NCBI GenBank assembly: GCA_024220505.1
Contig: JAKZZE010000022.1
Location: 744,001-808,000 of the forward strand
Length of the DNA: 64,000 bases
Direction: 5' to 3'
Origin: Rhizopus arrhizus
Taxonomy: Eukaryota > Mucoromycota > Mucoromycetes > Mucorales > Rhizopodaceae
How positions within the stretch are numbered: the stretch's first letter is position 1; every line of letters starts with the position of its first letter. This document shows positions 1-10,352 of this stretch, piece after piece. The notes under the pieces are model-generated. The model saw only the letters and a program-made list of their open reading frames with translations, had not been told where the DNA came from and did not search any database. Position numbers and translations under genes: made by a program.

Positions 1-69
1 CTTTCCCTCTAATTGTAGTGAAGTTTATTGTGATTATTTAGGAGCAAACATGTGTAAATAAGAGGTTTA

Positions 70-103
<34 letters not shown>

Positions 104-1353
104 ATCCAACTTTATTAAGGATCGCCTTTCCATTCTCCTTTTATTGAAATCCAAAACAATTAAGAAAATTACCCCCTAAAAACCACTTGCTATATCGGAA
201 TATTCATCGAAAACCCATAAAGAAAACAGCAAGTACACGATACGATAATACATTATATACTTGATACATAAGGGAAAGGATATAGGCGGAGTTCTTGTTT
301 CTTCCACGAGCTATTTCAGTGTATATGAAAGAACCCAGATTCTGTATCAAGCCTCTTCTTCTTTTCAGGTAATTGTTAATGAGGATTCAATAATTCTTAA
401 TTTGGGTATATCATCTTTATTACTGCTTAAAACCCTAATACAATCAAGCCGATAATATCAGCTAGAGCCACAGATTTTAGGCCATCTTTTTACGTGTTTT
501 ACTTTCACTAGTTCCTCTTTCCCTTTTTTCTTGCTTTTTTAGCTGAAATGCTAAATAGCGCGAGATAAAATAATCAATTTGAGGTGCCTTCTGTTCAATC
601 TCTATTCTTAAGGAACCTCTATCTCTTTTTGTCTCGTCGTCATCTTCATACTTGGTTTTGCTACAGTGTATCTAAGGCGTTTAAGCTGATACAAAAGTCA
701 AGCTAAAAAAAAAAAAAAAAAAAAAAAAAGCAGACGTCATATGATGTTCACTCTTTAGGAGATCATCATGGGATATGCTTATATCAATAAGGAGAAAGAT
801 TCTTTAATTGATAGAGAGGAGAGAATAACTATAAAAAAAAAAACGTCAGATTATAAAGTTCCTTTAAGGTAAAATTTGTTCAATTTTAGAATTCAATGGT
901 TTTAATTCATTACATGCAATAAAACCTATTTGGTTATCTTCCACACAGATTGGGTTTATTGGATGCTTGTTTTATGCTGAGAAATCCTTTAGTAAATTAT
1001 GCATTGACAGCTCTTTAGATGGTATAACAACTGAGCTTAAAAAGTGCTGATATTCACACAGTAAGTGGCGAACAGAATTGATTTAGAGCAATCAACGCAT
1101 AAAGATAATAGAAACAAGTAAAAATATATACTAAGTTAGAATTTTTTTTTATTTTTCGTTACCCTATCTGTTCACACGTCAATTGCGCTGTCTGGCTTGA
1201 AGAATATCAATACAGACATGGGTTGTTACTGACAGCTTTTTATAAAAGAAAAAAAAGGGACATGTTTGATTGATAAATCAATTCTGATGAAAACCAAAAG
1301 AGAAAAAAAAAAAACCACAGTCCATAACTGTTCTTATTTCTTACACTTAAATT
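1..1353. other. Intergenic, no gene recognised
   Basis: AT-rich DNA upstream of the HOP2-like gene. It holds an A-run near 71-100 and another near 703-729, plus scattered short open frames with no recognisable domain and no convincing splice structure. The last part before 1354 must contain the promoter of the downstream gene, but I see no clear TATA element. Confidence 0.6.
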
Positions 1354-2301
1354 ATGGCAAAGAAAAAGATCACATCCAGTGCTTCTGCTGAAGAAGCGGG
1401 TATATATTTGCTAGCAAGATGTACACACATATGCTTTAATTCTTGCTTTTTTTTTTTAATAACAGAAAAAGTCATTCTTGAATATATGGCTAAGGTCAAT
1501 CGGCCTTATAGCGCAAGTAAAGAGAGATGATAATTAAAAAACAAAATAAAGGCTATTAAACAATTATGCTAATAGCCGACATATTCAGCAACTTGCACTC
1601 AAAGTATTCAAAAGCACATGTTATAAAAGCATTAGACAAATTGGCCGAAGAAGGGGAATTGTTGTCTAAGCTATACGGCAAAACCTCTATTTATTCTATT
1701 AAACAGAATATTGTCGAGAACAACAAGAGTGAACACATTTTAGATGCAATTGATATTGAAATTAATAAAACCACAGACAAAATGAACACAATCAAAGCTG
1801 AAAATAAGAAACTTGAAGAAGGTAGCCTATTTATTTTGTATACTGGTGTGTAGCCATTCATTATATGTAGAGCTATTCAGACTCAAGAGCGAACCAACGG
1901 CACAAGAGGCCATTGATCTTAATAAACAATACAAAGAAAAAGTAAGAGCATATATACGTTTAAATATAGAAAAATAACTTGTAATTTTATTATGTAGAAT
2001 ATGGAATTGGCAGAAAAACTTGAAAAATTCAAAAATGGTGCAGTATTTATTCCATCCGAGAAAAGAGAAAGGGTTGAAGCAGAATTCAATTTCAACAGAA
2101 ACATGTGGAAAAAGAGACGCAAAATGGTAGAATCATGAATTTATAAATAATTTATAAAAATATTCACTTTATTTTATATAGTTTCAAAATATATTTGATA
2201 CAATTTCTTATAATTTACCTGATAACTCAAATGAACTAAAAGAACAATTAGGCATAGAAGAAGATGAGATACCATTTGAAAGTGACCCTTTTGCTTTTTA
2301 A
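1354..2301 (+). CDS. HOP2: HOP2/PSMC3IP-like homologous-pairing protein (6 exons)
   Basis: Exons 1354-1399, 1466-1516, 1576-1821, 1871-1941, 1998-2126 and 2182-2301 join into about 220 aa, close to the usual 210-220 aa of Hop2. The N-terminus is a short lysine-rich segment, then a winged-helix domain with the family signature NRPYSATDIFSNLH and YGKTSIY. A leucine-zipper coiled coil follows (KAENKKLEEELFRLKSEP), then the C-terminal segment with EKRERVEAEF and WKKRRKM, and an acidic end. In other eukaryotes Hop2 pairs with Mnd1 and stimulates Dmc1/Rad51 strand invasion in meiosis. Its presence implies retained meiotic recombination machinery. All introns are 48-66 nt with GT-AG ends. MND1 is not in this window. 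The identification rests on conserved residues and the continuous frame after splicing. Confidence 0.9.
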
Positions 2302-2368
2302 ATTTTTATATTGAATGCCAGAAATACAATCTTTTTTTTTTTTTTTTTTCTTTCCTGAATAAAAAAAA

Positions 2369-2763
2369 ATGACTTCAGCTAAAGAGATTCAACCCTTGTA
2401 TCGTTCATTTTTAAAAGTTGTTGAAAAATGGCCTGTAGATAAAGTTAGACCTAATCGTGATTTGAAACAAATAATAACAACAAGAGTAGAAGAAAGCTTT
2501 CGAAATGAGAGTACTCTGGACATTACTCGCGCTCAAAAAGAATTGTTTGCACTCGAGAAATTATTAAATAATGATTTTAAACAAAAGGTTTGCCTTTTTT
2601 TTTTTTTCTTCTCTGCTGTTTACTAATATGTGTGATATAGTATCCACTCTCAGAAAAGATCTTGGTTCCTGCAAGTAATCCAAACTATTACTCAAAATTG
2701 ATTTCTGCACTTGGTGTGAACAAAGAAGGAAACAAAGGATTTTTATCAAAGCTGTTCAATTAA
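2369..2763 (+). CDS. UQCC2/Cbp6-like complex III assembly factor
   Basis: Two exons (2369-2587, 2641-2763) give 113 aa. The protein opens with a motif typical of the mitochondrial UQCC2/Cbp6 family: YRSFLKVVEKWPVDK, then RPNRDL and RVEESFRNES. The family acts with Cbp3/UQCC1 at mitoribosomes to stabilise newly made cytochrome b during assembly of the bc1 complex. Length agrees with human UQCC2 (about 126 aa). The C-terminal exon (YPLSEKILVPASNPNYYSKL) is short and basic. The gene starts only 67 bp after the HOP2 stop, in the same orientation, preceded by a T-run at 2332-2349 that may serve 3'-end formation of HOP2 or as promoter. A generic LYR-type mitochondrial protein is the alternative reading. 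Confidence 0.75.
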
Positions 2764-2841
2764 TGAAATTATTAGACATAAAAAAGAAATCTGAGCCACA
2801 GAAAAAATAAAGATTTTTTTTTTTATTTTATTTATTTTAAA

Positions 2842-4496
2842 ATGTCAAACAAGCGAATTAAACTCGACGACGAACACATTCAAAATAAATTTCACAAGGA
2901 CCTTTTTAATAAGGACTCAATAACAAAGATAGAAAGTGCCTTTAAAGAATCCAAACCTTATCTTCATTGTAAAATTGATAAATTAATTGACAATGATCTC
3001 TTGGTTCGTGTACGCAAAGAAATTCTCTCTAGCTTACACTTTACCATCAAAGAAACTGATATTTACAAGGTAAATCAGAATGCTTATAAAATTATTGTCA
3101 TCATTATTCACATGCACACATCAAAATACAGGTCAACCAGACTGGTGATTTAGCCAACTTGGATGGTCTTCCCAAACACGAGTTAGAGCAATTAAAAAGT
3201 CTTTTTGAGCTTCGTAACGCTTTGTACTCTTCTGACTTTCGTAACTTTATCTCTCAAGTTACTGACTGTGGTCCCTTGTCTGGTACAAAAATGGACATGA
3301 GCATCAACTCTTATCAAGCGGGCTGTCACCTTTTAAACCATGACGATGTCATTGGCACTCGCAGAGTGTCTTATATCTTGTATCTCACAGATCCTGAGGC
3401 ACCTTGGCAGCCCAAGGATGGTGGTGCCCTAGAATTATATCCTGTCATACAAAAGGGTACGCCTGCCACTGAGCCTACTGTGATCATTCCTCCTCAGTGG
3501 AACCAATTTGTCATGTTCACCGTTCAACCCGGACATTCTTTCCACTCTGTAGAAGAAGTTGTGGGCACTGGAAACCGTTTAAGTATCTCTGGTTGGTTTC
3601 ACATTCCTCAAGAAGGTGAGCCTGGTTACAAAGAACCATCTAAAGAAGGTGAAGCAAAATCTTCCCTTGAACAACTCCAAGAGGATGAGGATTCCAGCGA
3701 TCGATTCAATAAATACACTATACAGCAGCACCAAGATGAGACTTTAACAGAGGATATGTTGACCGAATTAAAAGAATGGATGAACCCTCGCTATTTGGAC
3801 AAGGACATGATATCTCAAATGTCTGAAAAATTCTTAGATGAGTCCGCCGTTCAATGCAAAGAGATCTTGAATGATGACATATTGAAGAAGCTTGAAAAGA
3901 TCACCAAAGAATATGATGAGCAAGATAAAGTAGCATCGGGTAAAGACGGCATCGCTCCTCACGGCACAGGTGTACGTGAAGGATGGGTCGTTCAAGGCCC
4001 ACCTCACCGTTCTCGGTACATGGTCTCCACTGCACAGGAGGGCCTGTTCCATTTCCTGGCGTCCAAGTTTGAATCTGAGGCATTCCGTCTCTGGTTGAAG
4101 GCTGTGACCCATCTCATGCCTGTTGGCTACCGTGGACAGGCACGTCGTTTCCGTCCTGGACATGATTACACACTTGCAACAGTTAATACCCTTACACAAG
4201 GTATCTTGGATGTCACATTTTGTCACGTCAACAAGCCTGATAGTTGGGAAGATGGAGATGTTGGTGGATATGAAAGCTATATGGCAGGTCATGATGGAGA
4301 AGAGGACCCAGCTACATATAAGGCAGCCGATGATGATGGTGTTTTGTTGCACTTGCCAGCTGGAAAGAATGAGTTATCTCTTGTTTTCAGAGAAGAAGGC
4401 ATCATGAGATTCATCAAATATGTAAGCGCAAAAGCCCCTGGATCGCGTTGGGACTTTGCTTACGAATATGACTTGCCAGAAGAAGATAACGAATAG
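2842..4496 (+). CDS. OGFOD1/Tpa1/Ofd1-like prolyl hydroxylase (2OG-Fe oxygenase)
   Basis: Two exons, 2842-3069 and 3132-4496, give 530 aa; human OGFOD1 is about 540 aa. The family uses 2-oxoglutarate, O2 and Fe(II) to hydroxylate a proline in ribosomal protein uS12 and affects translation termination; in S. pombe Ofd1 also senses oxygen. Visible catalytic residues: the HxD pair His146 and Asp148 (in HLLNHDDV), the distal iron ligand His214 (in GHSFHSVEEV) and the 2OG-binding Arg225 (in RLSISGWFH). The C-terminal half (from about residue 290) is the second, non-catalytic double-stranded beta-helix domain, ending SRWDFAYEYDLPEEDNE. Both domains are intact, so an active enzyme is likely. It lies 78 bp after the UQCC2-like gene. 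Confidence 0.9.
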
Positions 4497-5261
4497 ATTG
4501 TACATAATTAAAAAAAAAATAAACCCTTACATTGCATAGAAAACTCTTGGTTTCTATATTTTATCTGTTTATCATGAAAAATTGCTTTGGTTCTTTATAA
4601 AGAAAACATACGTGCTATATTATTATATAAGAGAAAAGGTTAAGTAAACGTCGCTTTCCCTCCATCAGCCGTTTTCTTTTTTCTAGAGAAACAGACTTGG
4701 AAGAAAGCTTTCCTGCATGAATAGAAATATGATTGTATGAGGACGATGGTATATTTAATGATTCTTACATTTCATTGTAAAACCCTACATTCAAGTCTGC
4801 ATAACATGCTTTTATGAATCCAAAGACTTCATTAAACAAACCCTAATTAAATAAACAAGTTTTTAGAATGAAGATAGCAGGAAACGTATCCAATTTTTAC
4901 TAAATCTTGATCAAGGGAGGAAAGAGGTTTTTGAACTAAAGTATCTATTTGTTTGTCCTGGTTTATGGTATCATCTACAAAGACTAATAGTCCAAAGCAT
5001 CCCGTCCAAAAATATGTTTTTATCTTTACTTAATTACCATTATACAGCACTTATACGTTTGAGTATATTTTACAAGACTGCGGTGGGCGTATAATATCTT
5101 GTAGTCATCGCTTCGCCCAGGTCAGATCAAAAGAAAATGATTGGAAGCTAAAAACCCCTTATGCGATCAAGGGTAAAAATGTTACAAAATAATCGTGCAT
5201 CTTCAAGAATAAAACCTAATTAGGCTCCAAAAAAAAAAATCATTCAAATCAGTTTTAAAAT
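4497..5261. other. Intergenic, no gene recognised
   Basis: Downstream flank of the OGFOD1-like gene. AATAAA-like hexamers lie shortly after the stop (4518-4524). The rest is AT-rich, with no open frame longer than chance and no repeat I could define. Confidence 0.5.
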
Positions 5262-5868
5262 TTCATGATTTCTTAGCGCATAAAAAAAAAGAAAGCAAGC
5301 CACGTCAATTTACGATTCAAACAATCTTCAGACCTAACAGCTAAGTATCTACAGAGCCCTTGAAGGTCGCTCAAAAGGATTTCTGTTGCATGCATTCCCA
5401 ACTCTTGATGACAATGTTTCATCCTGCAAAAACTCTTCTCCTTTAAGTTTACCTGTATATGTTGATCAAAATTGTTCAATTGGGTTGATCTTAGAAGAGT
5501 AAACTGGAAGGTAAGCACAGCCGTAACCACGTTGCTCAATATTCCTGTTATTAGCATTCTTGTGAATAAAAGTACTGTCGGTGGCAATGCTGCTACCCTT
5601 AAATTACTCGTTGGTAGAAAATATCAAGAGCATTTGCAATAAATCACAGTCATCAATAACAGTTTCGCCTTCAGCACTTCTAGCAGCCTGAACGCTACTT
5701 ATTATATTTCTCTCCTTCGAAGGGACAAGTGCTCTTAATCTTTTTACCTTGATATTTACTACACCAAACGTAGAAATAGTATTTAAAACAATTGTTGTTT
5801 TGACCCTTGTCTTGTGTGCATATGCAAAAGCACAGCTTCCTTTTTTTTTTATCATGCTACAGAGAGCC
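5262..5868 (-). pseudogene. Decayed DDE (Tc1/IS630-type) transposase fragment
   Basis: Read on the minus strand, one frame gives CAFAYAHKTRVKTTIVLNTI, then an in-frame stop, then TFIHKNANNRNIEQRGYGC, AYLPVYSSKINPIEQF, a second in-frame stop and GKLKGEEFLQDETLSSRV. The AYLP-YS--NPIEQF block is the third catalytic-acid region of DDE_3-type transposases, and TFIHKNA corresponds to the second-acid region, where the usual Asp context is altered. Two nonsense codons in the catalytic domain and the missing N-terminus show it is dead. The family resembles the abundant DDE transposases of Mucorales and is unrelated in sequence to the intact transposase at 10.6-11.6 kb. Confidence 0.8.
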
Positions 5869-5899
5869 TCATGTTCATTTGATTTATTTATTTATTGAT

Positions 5900-6660
5900 G
5901 CATTCATAACTATGTTTAGCCATTAGTTTTGTTATAATATATTCCATAACAAAGAACAAGAAACGATATCAATCAGAATGATATTATGACCAAAAACACT
6001 ATATAAAGCCCCGTCTATTTCCTTCTTTCTCTTACTTTCACCAATTCTGCATTCATATCTTCATATTATTAGTTTGTGGTAGTGTTAATTGTGTTGTAGA
6101 ACAGTAACTGATCGTAGTAGACATTAATAAATATAAGTCTTAATACAAGATCATAATTAAATAAAATAAAAATATAAGTTTATTTAAATAAGATCATACA
6201 ATCAATTCCAATTAAACATATTCTTTTAGAATATGTTTTGTATTAATGAGAGTTCTTTGATAAGAAGAAGTATCAACTAAAATAACAAGATCCAATCCAA
6301 TATCAGGAATATTGCTAATCTTTCACATAATTGAAATAACGCGTAAAATAACGTTATTCAAATCAGTGAGGAATTCCCAGAATAAAAGATAATCTATGAC
6401 AGACATACAAAAGAACAAATGAAAAGTTTTCATAATCATAATTATAGATGATACTTGCTAAAGTACCTGAATATTAGAAGAACGCTTACAATAGAAGATA
6501 TCAAGCCACTCACTCAATAAGATATAAATACCTGCCTTCAATTAGAATAATTTTTACTTTAACTTAAACTGAAATAAAGATCAGTCTCAAAAAGTATTCA
6601 AACTGTTTCTTGATCTTTGTTTCTACTTTTTTCTTAATAACTATTACCATTATACAACAA
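5900..6660. repeat. LTR-like fragments (TATA / AATAAA modules)
   Basis: Two stretches look like the U3-R core of fungal LTRs. Near 6001 there is TATAAAG, then a pyrimidine-rich stretch. Near 6521 there is ATATAAATACC, followed by AATAAAG about 50 nt later and a CT-rich tail. No coding sequence is visible and I could not define the LTR ends, so this is inference from composition and motif order only. Confidence 0.35.
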
Positions 6661-6744
6661 ATTGTATGCATATCTTACGTAGAGCCCGCGTCTTGCATAA
6701 CAGACCTTAGTGCTCAACAGCGTGGAGACATTACTAGTCGCTGT

Positions 6745-7014
6745 GTTACTATTGACGTAGGAAGATGAGACTTTTTGTACTGTGTACAATATTTGGTGAA
6801 GTGGAAAGGCTATGAAAATCCAACAGAAGATACTTGGGGGCTGACAGAAAATTTGACAAACTGCCTTGACGTCATACATGGCTTGCATCGTATCTATCCA
6901 AACAGACCATGTGGCCGTCAAAGTTTACTTTCTTCCTCTCTTACTTTTCAACATGATAAAAATTCAACACCACTACGCTGATCTCGTAGAAAGCGATCAC
7001 AAAGAAGGGGGTAC
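6745..7014 (+). pseudogene. Chromodomain tail of a Ty3/gypsy chromovirus integrase
   Basis: The frame reads VQYLVKWKGYENPTEDTWGL followed by TENLTNCLDVIHGLHR. This is a chromodomain with the diagnostic YLVKWKGY and the W of the third strand. Such domains sit at the C-terminus of chromovirus integrases and target insertion to modified chromatin. A stop lies just upstream and the rest of pol is missing, so this is only the 3' end of an element. It is followed directly by a purine tract AAAGAAGGGGG (7001-7011) and a TGTCATGACA sequence that looks like the start of the 3' LTR. Confidence 0.75.
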
Positions 7015-7830
7015 TGTCATGACATTATCTGTCCTTAGAGCACATTTCTTTAATTATAAACAAAACTCTCAATTTAATAAGATAGATTATATTTCTGTAT
7101 TATCTCGTAAGAATAAAAAGACTATAAAATTCAACAAGACTTAAAAAGCTATATTTTTATTTAATATTATTGTATCTGGTATTTATATTCTTTTCATGAA
7201 GATTCAATTAAATCTTTTTCAAGACGCTTTAGTTAATTATAGCTGTAGATCTAATATAAAACAATTTTAATATGAAGATATGTTCCTGGTTATGCAAGTG
7301 GACTGCTTATAATTATTTCTTAAGTAGATCTATTTTTCATTTATGTCTCATTGCATCAGGAGCTATATGAAAACAAATTGTATTGAGTTAAAGGAGTGGA
7401 ATTAGTGTTATATTATTGGGTTAGCTTGTAGGCTTGTGTTTTAATTGACTAAAGTTTGCTTGTAAAGCTTGATTGTAAGGTTAAGATTGCCTTATAAGTT
7501 GTTATATATAGGATTTAAGCGGATGCTTGTTAAGTAGTGACCACTAGATCTTATATGTAAGATCAATACGATGTTTCTTGATAAAATAATATAAAAAGTA
7601 AAGTAAAATAAGAGATCAGGAACTTTTATGAGTAAGTTAGCCTGCTTTATTGAGTTAAGTATATAAAAATATAAAAGAACTTGACTAATTTTTTTTTTTT
7701 CATTTTTTGACTTCTTTCACTTTTGCTTCGTGTAACCTCTTTACTGGCTACTATAGTCACATTAGTTATGACCGAATAATAGAGAAAAGACTGTAATAAA
7801 TCTTTGTAAAGCATTCACTACTCTGATTTC
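7015..7830 (+). repeat. Probable 3' LTR of the chromovirus remnant (right end unclear)
   Basis: It starts with TGTCATGACATT immediately after the polypurine tract at 7001-7011, as expected for an LTR. At 7537 it carries GTGACCACTAGATCTTAT, a motif also found at 20401 and, inverted, at 20831 and 21143. The right end given is a guess: I found no matching second LTR or target-site duplication inside the window. Confidence 0.45.
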
Positions 7831-8578
7831 TTATAAATTGAATATGAATCATGTTTAAAATATGTTGGGATACGACAGTAAAGAGGATTATGGTGATTTT
7901 GATAAATAAAGTAAATGATGTATCAATTGAGTATTCGTTTTCATGTTGATTTTTATGGTCTTTTTTTCTGTTTAGAGTGCTGGCACATTAGGTAAATAAT
8001 GCGTCCAGAGATCGTCTTCTTGAGAGTAGAAAATAGGTAAGAAAAATAATGTCGGCCAATTGTGACGTGTGTCTATTCAATTCCCGATTCGGTGAAGCTG
8101 ATTATTTTCCTTTCTCTTTATTTTCTTTTACATTTTCTTCAATAACGTCTCTTAGATTTATTCAACCACACTAAAACGCATACCATTAGAATCGCAATGA
8201 AAAGACGCATCTTTTGGACACAAAATAAGTTTCAAAACACTGCAAATAATCGTGCAAACTCTGCACACTGTTAATTTTTAGCAATATGCTTTTCTGTTTA
8301 ACGATGCCAAAAGCTGTGATTGAATGGGTATTTATGCCGACGTCAATATCGGCACCCTTTAAGGACCTAAATGTCTGTCAATATATTCTGCGTCTCTGTA
8401 TGGTGCCGATATTAACGAAAATGATGATCCATAGCTCTAAGTAGATTTATACAGACCCAATTGTCGTTCTGCGAAGGCGTCTCTCTTGTTAGCTGCTTTA
8501 CATAGTCTATTCTACGTTATAAATAATTTGGCAACCAATGATACTTTTTAAATCATTACTTTATTTGTCTTTTTACTC
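7831..8578. other. Intergenic; contains a perfect 12-bp inverted repeat
   Basis: No gene recognised. AATATCGGCACC at 8345-8356 is repeated as its exact reverse complement at 8402-8413 with a 45-bp spacer, which could fold into a hairpin or mark the ends of a tiny element. Confidence 0.5.
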
Positions 8579-8698
8579 TTTATAAACCACTCATATTGCC
8601 TTATATACTTCTTTATGAACCACTCATATTGCCTTATATACTTCTTTATGAACCACTCATATTGCTTTATATACTTCTTTACCGACCATTCATATTGA
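8579..8698 (+). repeat. 33-bp tandem repeat, about 3.5 copies
   Basis: The unit contains GAACCACTCATATTGCC and TTATATACTTC and recurs at about 8579, 8612 and 8645, with a divergent fourth start near 8678 (ACCGACCATTCATATTG). No spacers separate the units and there is no associated gene. Confidence 0.85.
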
Positions 8699-8933
8699 AA
8701 TAAATATTGCTTTATATATACAAAAAAATAGGGATTTTGTTTATAAAAAATACTTTTTTTTATTTAAATAAAATAATAATAATACATAGTATTTCTTTGC
8801 TTGTAGCGTTTTAACTGTGTACTTGACTTACCTAATGTCACCAGAATAGCAGCATCTAATCTAAAAATACATCAATTAATCTCGTGGAACTCAAAAAGTT
8901 TTCAAAAGAAAAAAAAAAAAAAAAGCCAAGCTC

Positions 8934-8982
8934 AAGGATTCAGAGACACAAGGATTCAAGGATTCAAGGATTCAAGGACTTG
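8934..8982 (+). repeat. Short AAGGATTC tandem repeat
   Basis: AAGGATTC / AAGGATTCA recurs five to six times in about 45 bp, interrupted once by AGAGACAC. It is a small microsatellite-like patch just upstream of the larger repeat at 9078. Confidence 0.7.
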
Positions 8983-9077
8983 GGTAATTAAAGCAAAAGA
9001 AGGAAATACATCAGTACTTAAGAACTAAAGTAAAAACCATGATAGAAACAGAAAGAGGCCAAAGCAGAGCAGCACTC

Positions 9078-9440
9078 ATCTATAATGATTATTAGCTATC
9101 GTGTATGTATCGTAAAAGCAATAGTACCTTTCTTTAGATAGACAAGGGGAAGAAAACTTGCTGAGCTTTTACCAATAAGTAAAAAAAAGGAAGCAGTACG
9201 TATCTATAATAATTATTAGCTATGATGGATATGTAATAAAAGTAATAGTACCTTTAGATGGGCTAAGAGAAAAAAACTAGCTAAGCGTATACTCACAAGT
9301 AAAAAAAGCAGCAGGCATCTATAATAATTATTAGCTATGATGGATATGTAATAAAAGTAATAGTACCTTGCTTTAGATGGACCATGAAAAAAAAAAGAAA
9401 AGAAAAAAAGATACCAGTCAAGCCTATACCAACAAGTAAA
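9078..9440 (+). repeat. About 120-bp tandem repeat, three copies
   Basis: Three successive units each open with ATCTATAAT-ATTATTAGC, continue with TGTAATAAAAGTAATAGTACC (or a close variant), then TTTAGATGG and an A-rich stretch ending CAAGTAAAA. Copies start near 9078, 9202 and 9318. They differ by small indels, mainly in the A-rich part. Noncoding satellite-like patch. Confidence 0.8.
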
Positions 9441-9961
9441 AGAAGAAGCAATAATAATCCTGGGAAAAAGACTTTATAAAGGCCATTTAGACTATAAAGA
9501 AAGAAATCAATACAATATTACTAAAGTACAAGTACCGTTAGAACAGGAATACAATTTATATAATATTAAGAACTTACCTTTTATAAAAAGAGAAGAAAAA
9601 AAAAAGAAAAAAAAAAAAAAGAGAAGTGCTTTTTTGTAGCCTTATTTTACCAATGTTACACTTATTCACTGTCTATCCATATTAGAAAACAAAAACAGTT
9701 GCTTTTCATGTAGTCTGTATTTAATGGTATCCCAAAAGATAACTTATACATTGCTTGAGTAAGTTTTATTACTTGCGTGCAATATCTTTAACGTGGAGGA
9801 TATTATTTTTTCTTTTCTTTTTTTTTTTTTTTTTTTTTCTCCCTTGTTTTGTTTCATGGAATACACTAAATGTCAAAGGTACAAAAGATAAAATAGAATG
9901 CTCAAGTATTGATCATATGTAAGTTTATAAAAAAAATAATAACAACCAAGTCTAATGTCGG

Positions 9962-10026
<65 letters not shown>

Positions 10027-10352
10027 TTAGGAATTCCTAATGGGACACATTCGGATGACGAACATGAACCTCATGAGCAAAGTTGTTCTTTCCAACACGA
10101 TAAAACTATAAGAATGTCAAACTTATATTACTGCTTGTTGTTGAAAAGTTTTTTTTGGTAAAGGAAGTTGGCAATGTTAACATCTCTAATGGCTAATGGC
10201 TAATGGCAAATTACACCCATGTGCAAACATAAAGTAAGTAATGAACTAGTATAAGCTTAAAAACATATATTCTTTTATATTATTTGTCATAAAAAAAATA
10301 ATAAAGCACTTTATTTACTTGAAAAACAAAAAAAAACTGTGCATGTATCTAT
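9441..10352. other. Intergenic, homopolymer-rich
   Basis: Contains long A and T runs, the longest being a T-run of about 58 nt at 9966-10023. No gene is recognised; an open frame spanning the T-run encodes only poly-phenylalanine followed by low-complexity residues. Confidence 0.6.

Noticed and set aside
3834..4352. Minus-strand open frame of 172 codons
   Set aside because: Antisense of the conserved OGFOD1-like second domain; no domain or expression signal of its own.
8579..8698. Possible CRISPR-like array
   Set aside because: The 33-bp units are directly adjacent without spacers and the DNA is eukaryotic.
9955..10161. Open frame through the long T-run
   Set aside because: It encodes poly-Phe followed by low-complexity residues; an artefact of the homopolymer.
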